A stretch of DNA of 64,000 bases from the NCBI GenBank assembly GCA_964542755.1, contig CAZIWL010000001.1, positions 62,001-126,000 of the forward strand. The letters run 5' to 3'. Made by a program: the position numbers and the translations under genes. Numbering within the stretch: position 1 is the stretch's first letter; each line of letters begins with the position of its first letter. The notes below the pieces were generated by a model. It saw only the letters and a list, made by a program, of their open reading frames with translations, was not told the origin of the DNA and did no database searches. The DNA comes from SKLM01 sp964542755 (GTDB taxonomy: Bacteria > Chloroflexota > Anaerolineae > B4-G1). Shown in pieces: positions 60,976 through 64,000 of this stretch.

Positions 60976-62703
60976 ATGATCGATCCCATCGTGAAGGTGT
61001 CCGGCCTCACCTACTACTACCAGGGCCAGGAACAACCCGTCCTCCGCGATGTCGATTTGGAGGTCTACCCGGGCGAGTTCCTTCTCCTTATCGGGCCGAG
61101 TGGTTGTGGTAAGAGTACCCTTGCGCTCTCTCTGAACGGCATCATCCCGTTGGTCTTAGGTGGCCGAATCAAAGGACGGGTGACCATAGATGGGATCGAC
61201 ACACGCGGCAGCAGCGTCCACGAGCTCTCCTCAAGGGTTGGAATCGTCTTTCAGGACCCGGAGTCCCAGCTGTGCAACCTCTATGTCGAGGAAGAGGTCG
61301 GCTTCGGGCCCAGTAATCTCTTGCTTGAGCCAGCGGAGGTGGAGCGCCGGGTGAACCAGGCCCTCAGCGATGTGGGGCAGTGGGAGCTTCGACGCAAGCT
61401 CATCTACGAGCTCTCCGGAGGGCAGAAGCAGCGGGTTGCTATCGCCTCGGTCCTGGCGATGGAGCCCGACGTGCTCGTGCTTGACGAGCCCAGCGCCAAC
61501 CTCGACCCGATGGCGGCAGCGAACACGTTCGACCTCATCGAGACGATCAATCGGGAGACGGGAACGACGGTCATCCTGATTGAGCACAATGTCGATCGGG
61601 TGATGGGGCGTGCGGACCGGCTGGTCGTGATGGAGGATGGCCGGATCGTCGGCGATGAGCAGCCCCGCAGCTTCATGCGGGACAGGGGCCGATTCGTGAT
61701 GGACATCCTGGGGCTTCGGATTCCACAGGCCTGTGAGGTTGGGCTCAGGATGGAGGAGAAAGGTCTCCGATTCGATCCGTTCCCACTGGACGGCCCCGAG
61801 GCCGCCCAGGCCCTGGGTTCCCGGAGCGAGCGGATCCGAGTGCGGAGGGCGGGGTCCTCGCTCCCCCGGCCCGCTCAGCGCCAAGAACCGGTCGTCGAGG
61901 TCCACGATCTTGGTTTCACCTACCCGAATGGTACAGAGGCCTTGAAGGACGTGTCGCTTCGCATCGACCGGGGCGATGTTGTAGCCATCCTGGGTGAGAA
62001 CGGTTCGGGGAAGACCACGCTCTCATCCCTTCTGGTGGGCCTCAATAAGCCGACGTCGGGGGGAGGCCAGGTATGCGGCCTCGATCTGGCCCAGGCGTCG
62101 GTGCGACAGCTGTCCAGCAGAATTGGCTATGTCTTCCAGTACCCTGAGCATCAGTTCGTGGAGGACACGGTTTGGGACGAGGTTGCCTTCGGACTTCGAG
62201 CCCAGAAGTGGCCGTCCGAGGAGATTGCTGAACGGGTTACCGAGACTCTCCGAATCATGGGCCTGGAAGGTGTGGCCGACAAGCATCCCCTCGCTCTCAG
62301 TATGGGTGAGAAGCGTCGGCTGAGCGTCGCGACTATGCTCATACTGGACACGGAGGTTCTCATACTCGACGAACCGACCACGGGACAGGACCGGGACAGC
62401 ATGGACAACATTATGCACGTGATGATGGATGCTAATCGTAAGGGCACCACCATCGTGTTGATCACCCACGACATGGATCTGGTCGCCCGCTACTGCGACA
62501 AAGTAGCCGTGATGGATGAGGGAGAGCTGATCTTCCACGGCCCGGCCATCGAACTCTGTCGTGACCCATCGATCATCAGATTGGGCAGCCTCGTCTTGCC
62601 CGAGGTGTATGAACTGGCTCAGAGACTCCGGCGCAGCACGGGCATTCCGGTCGGGGAATTCCTTACCGTCGAGGCCTTTGTGGGAGCTATGGAGGTGCGC
62701 TGA
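60976..62703 (+). CDS. ykoD: ECF transporter energy-coupling ATPase, two fused ABC domains (YkoD-like)
   Basis: 575 residues from the ATG at 60976; the frame stays open upstream to 60682, inside the LacI gene, but lacks a sensible start. There are two ABC modules. Module 1: GPSGCGKST, LSGGQKQR, VLVLDEPSANLDP. Module 2: GENGSGKTT, LSMGEKRR, LILDEPTTGQDRD. Both have Q-loops (VFQDPESQL, VFQYPEHQF) typical of ECF EcfA/CbiO-type ATPases. A fused pair is the YkoD architecture. The stop is one base into the next start. Confidence 0.88.
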   Translation: MIDPIVKVSGLTYYYQGQEQPVLRDVDLEVYPGEFLLLIGPSGCGKSTLALSLNGIIPLVLGGRIKGRVTIDGIDTRGSSVHELSSRVGIVFQDPESQLCNLYVEEEVGFGPSNLLLEPAEVERRVNQALSDVGQWELRRKLIYELSGGQKQRVAIASVLAMEPDVLVLDEPSANLDPMAAANTFDLIETINRETGTTVILIEHNVDRVMGRADRLVVMEDGRIVGDEQPRSFMRDRGRFVMDILGLRIPQACEVGLRMEEKGLRFDPFPLDGPEAAQALGSRSERIRVRRAGSSLPRPAQRQEPVVEVHDLGFTYPNGTEALKDVSLRIDRGDVVAILGENGSGKTTLSSLLVGLNKPTSGGGQVCGLDLAQASVRQLSSRIGYVFQYPEHQFVEDTVWDEVAFGLRAQKWPSEEIAERVTETLRIMGLEGVADKHPLALSMGEKRRLSVATMLILDTEVLILDEPTTGQDRDSMDNIMHVMMDANRKGTTIVLITHDMDLVARYCDKVAVMDEGELIFHGPAIELCRDPSIIRLGSLVLPEVYELAQRLRRSTGIPVGEFLTVEAFVGAMEVR

Positions 62704-63515
62704 TGGCTCGTTTCGGCTACGTTGAGGGGACGTCTTTCTTTCATCGGATGGATCCGACGTGGAAATTGTTGTGGAACCTCGTCGTCGTCGGCATGGTGAT
62801 CCTCAGTTTCGACCTGGTGTATGCCCTGGGCCTCTTCCTCTATGTCTTGGCCCTCACGCTGGCCGTCGCACAGATTCCGCTGCGCCGATACGCACGCTCC
62901 ATCACGGTCTTCCTCGGCATGGGGCTCTTCGTGGCGCTATGGAAATCGCTCTACTCCGCATGGGCAGGCTACGAGGCTGTCCACGTCTGGTACTCGTGGG
63001 GGCCCATCAACGTGACACGAGAGGGCGTCTATGACGGCGCAGCTACGCTGGCGCGCGTCATCGCTATTGCCAGCGTCTCTCTCCTCTTCACCCTCACAAC
63101 CGACCCATCTCGACTCGTCGACAGTCTTATCCAGGTCGCCGGTCTCCCGTACAGGATCGGCTACGTCGCTTATGCTGCGCTTCGATTCATCCCCTTGTAT
63201 GACAGCGAGGTAAGGACGATCAAGCAGGCCCATCAGATCCGCGGTGTCGGCGAGGAAGGAAGAGGGGTGGTGACGAAGCTGAAGTTGTATCGGAGTTTGC
63301 TCGTTCCCCTCTTGGTCAGCGGCATCCGGCGCGCCCAGGCTACGTCCATTGCTATGGACAGCCGAGCCTTTGGTGCCTATGGTCGAAGGACCGTTGTGCG
63401 GAAGGCCGAGGTATCCCACGACGCGAAGGCCTTTGTTCTCGCCCACGTGCCTGCGGCAGCGGCCGCCTTCTACTATTTCGTGATGCTCGGCAACGGTGTG
63501 CAAATCGTCCGGTAG
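62703..63515 (+). CDS. ykoC: ECF transporter T component (EcfT, YkoC-like)
   Basis: 270 residues. Hydrophobic, with about six spans in the N-terminal 140 residues and a later cytoplasmic coupling part (RAQATSIAMDSRAFGAYG), the A-x-x-S/A...R-G region that contacts the ATPases. Its position directly between the ATPase and the S component matches the YkoEDC layout. Confidence 0.85.
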   Translation: MARFGYVEGTSFFHRMDPTWKLLWNLVVVGMVILSFDLVYALGLFLYVLALTLAVAQIPLRRYARSITVFLGMGLFVALWKSLYSAWAGYEAVHVWYSWGPINVTREGVYDGAATLARVIAIASVSLLFTLTTDPSRLVDSLIQVAGLPYRIGYVAYAALRFIPLYDSEVRTIKQAHQIRGVGEEGRGVVTKLKLYRSLLVPLLVSGIRRAQATSIAMDSRAFGAYGRRTVVRKAEVSHDAKAFVLAHVPAAAAAFYYFVMLGNGVQIVR

Positions 63516-63658
63516 GGACGGATGCAGAACAACAGGCCTGGGCGTGGCCGCGGCGGCCTGGAACGGCCGACAGTCGGTGAGCGCCCAACTCCCGGGTGGG
63601 CGAGATCGGCCCGGTCTCGCCTCACAGGCGACAACAAGCATTCGAAAGGAGCTGCAGC

Positions 63659-64000
63659 ATGCGTGAGACAAGGACGGACGCGGAAGGATCCACCGAGAAA
63701 GGGACTGCCAAGCGCTACCTCTCGACGATGGACCTGTTGACGATGGCGGCGGTCAGCGTCGTGGGGGCGCTCTTCAGTGCCCACGTCTGGGCCGCCCTGA
63801 TGAACCTGACGACCCCCCTCTTTGCCTTTCTGGGCCCGGTGGGCTGGATCGGTGCCTCGGGCGTATACTTGATCTGGCCTGTCATCGTGGGCTTGCTGAT
63901 CGCCAAGCCGGGGGCCGTCACACTCTATACCCTGGTGCAGGGCTTCGTCGAGATGCTCTTTGGAAACGCCTTCGGCGCCCTGGCCATTGTCTATGCCGGG
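63659..64000 (+). CDS. ykoE: ECF transporter S component, YkoE-like (3' end outside window)
   Basis: 114 codons before the window ends, from the ATG at 63659 with AAGGAG upstream. Hydrophobic, with spans such as TMDLLTMAAVSVVGALFSAHVW and LIWPVIVGLLIAKPGAVTLYTLVQGFVEMLFGNAFGAL. The GLLIAKPGA...GFVEMLFGNAFG pattern is characteristic of YkoE, the substrate-binding component proposed for thiamine or its precursor hydroxymethylpyrimidine. No TPP riboswitch was seen upstream, so specificity is inferred from family resemblance. Confidence 0.72.
   Translation, partial: MRETRTDAEGSTEKGTAKRYLSTMDLLTMAAVSVVGALFSAHVWAALMNLTTPLFAFLGPVGWIGASGVYLIWPVIVGLLIAKPGAVTLYTLVQGFVEMLFGNAFGALAIVYAG

Noticed and set aside
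1..64000. tRNA, rRNA, CRISPR arrays, intact insertion sequences
   Set aside because: No T-loop motif with acceptor pairing, no direct repeat array, no rRNA-like tract and no intact transposase gene were found on either strand.

Overview
The window is high-GC bacterial DNA, most likely from an uncultured Chloroflexota (Anaerolineae-like) organism. The basis is indirect. A secreted protein carries the 'VYLPLL' tail that is common in that phylum, and there is a mevalonate kinase in a bacterium, a T-box in front of pheST and a tandem array of very large GT-C membrane proteins. No rRNA or tRNA gene was found to settle the placement.

Region 1 (1-16 kb): six consecutive GT39/ArnT-like or related polytopic membrane proteins on the + strand, mostly with overlapping stops and starts. 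Five of the six end in the same extra beta-rich domain, once or twice. They are followed by a secreted DUF11/fibronectin-like protein, a flippase-like LPG-synthase-type membrane protein and a SpoU RNA methyltransferase. This looks like an envelope glycan or glycolipid locus. Region 2 (16.5-30.3 kb): housekeeping genes, namely a T-box with pheS and pheT, TPR and double-HTH proteins, holA, a DUF6391-like protein, a membrane-anchored zinc metalloprotease, an L,D-transpeptidase, mevalonate kinase and another TPR protein. Region 3 (30.4-34.3 kb): a coiled-coil protein, selB and an iron-sulfur flavoprotein.

Region 4 (34.3-59.8 kb) is the core of interest: a C1-transfer locus based on tetrahydromethanopterin (H4MPT) and methanofuran. 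It opens with two separate transcription units. One leads to a DUF2193-like protein, a small zinc-type protein and an AfpA flavoprotein; the other leads to a 593-residue protein I do not recognise. Both units start with a near-perfect sigma-70 promoter, then the same structured RNA element (two hairpins joined by a covarying loop-loop pairing), then an intrinsic terminator. I think this is a candidate undescribed riboswitch. A long run of tightly packed + strand genes follows: stand-alone LarC C-terminal domain, mtdB, ATP-grasp ligase, fwdD-like, fwdB-like, fwdA/fhcA, DHPS-like, DUF447, mptG-like, ftr/fhcD, fwdC/fhcC, mch, RimK-like ligase, CitG-like, nucleotidyltransferase, larB, larC, sodium:solute symporter, second nucleotidyltransferase and TIM-barrel isomerase.

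Unlike the usual methylotroph Fhc complex, this FwdB keeps the cysteines for a [4Fe-4S] cluster and the catalytic Cys of the metal-pterin site, and a FwdD partner is present. The locus could therefore interconvert CO2 and formyl-methanofuran rather than only hydrolyse it to formate. No formaldehyde-activating enzyme (fae) is present. Nickel-pincer cofactor genes (larB, larC, and the LarC-like domain heading the operon) are interleaved. Region 5 (59.8-64 kb): an autoregulated LacI-family regulator and a YkoEDC-like ECF transporter (thiamine precursor type), running off the window end.
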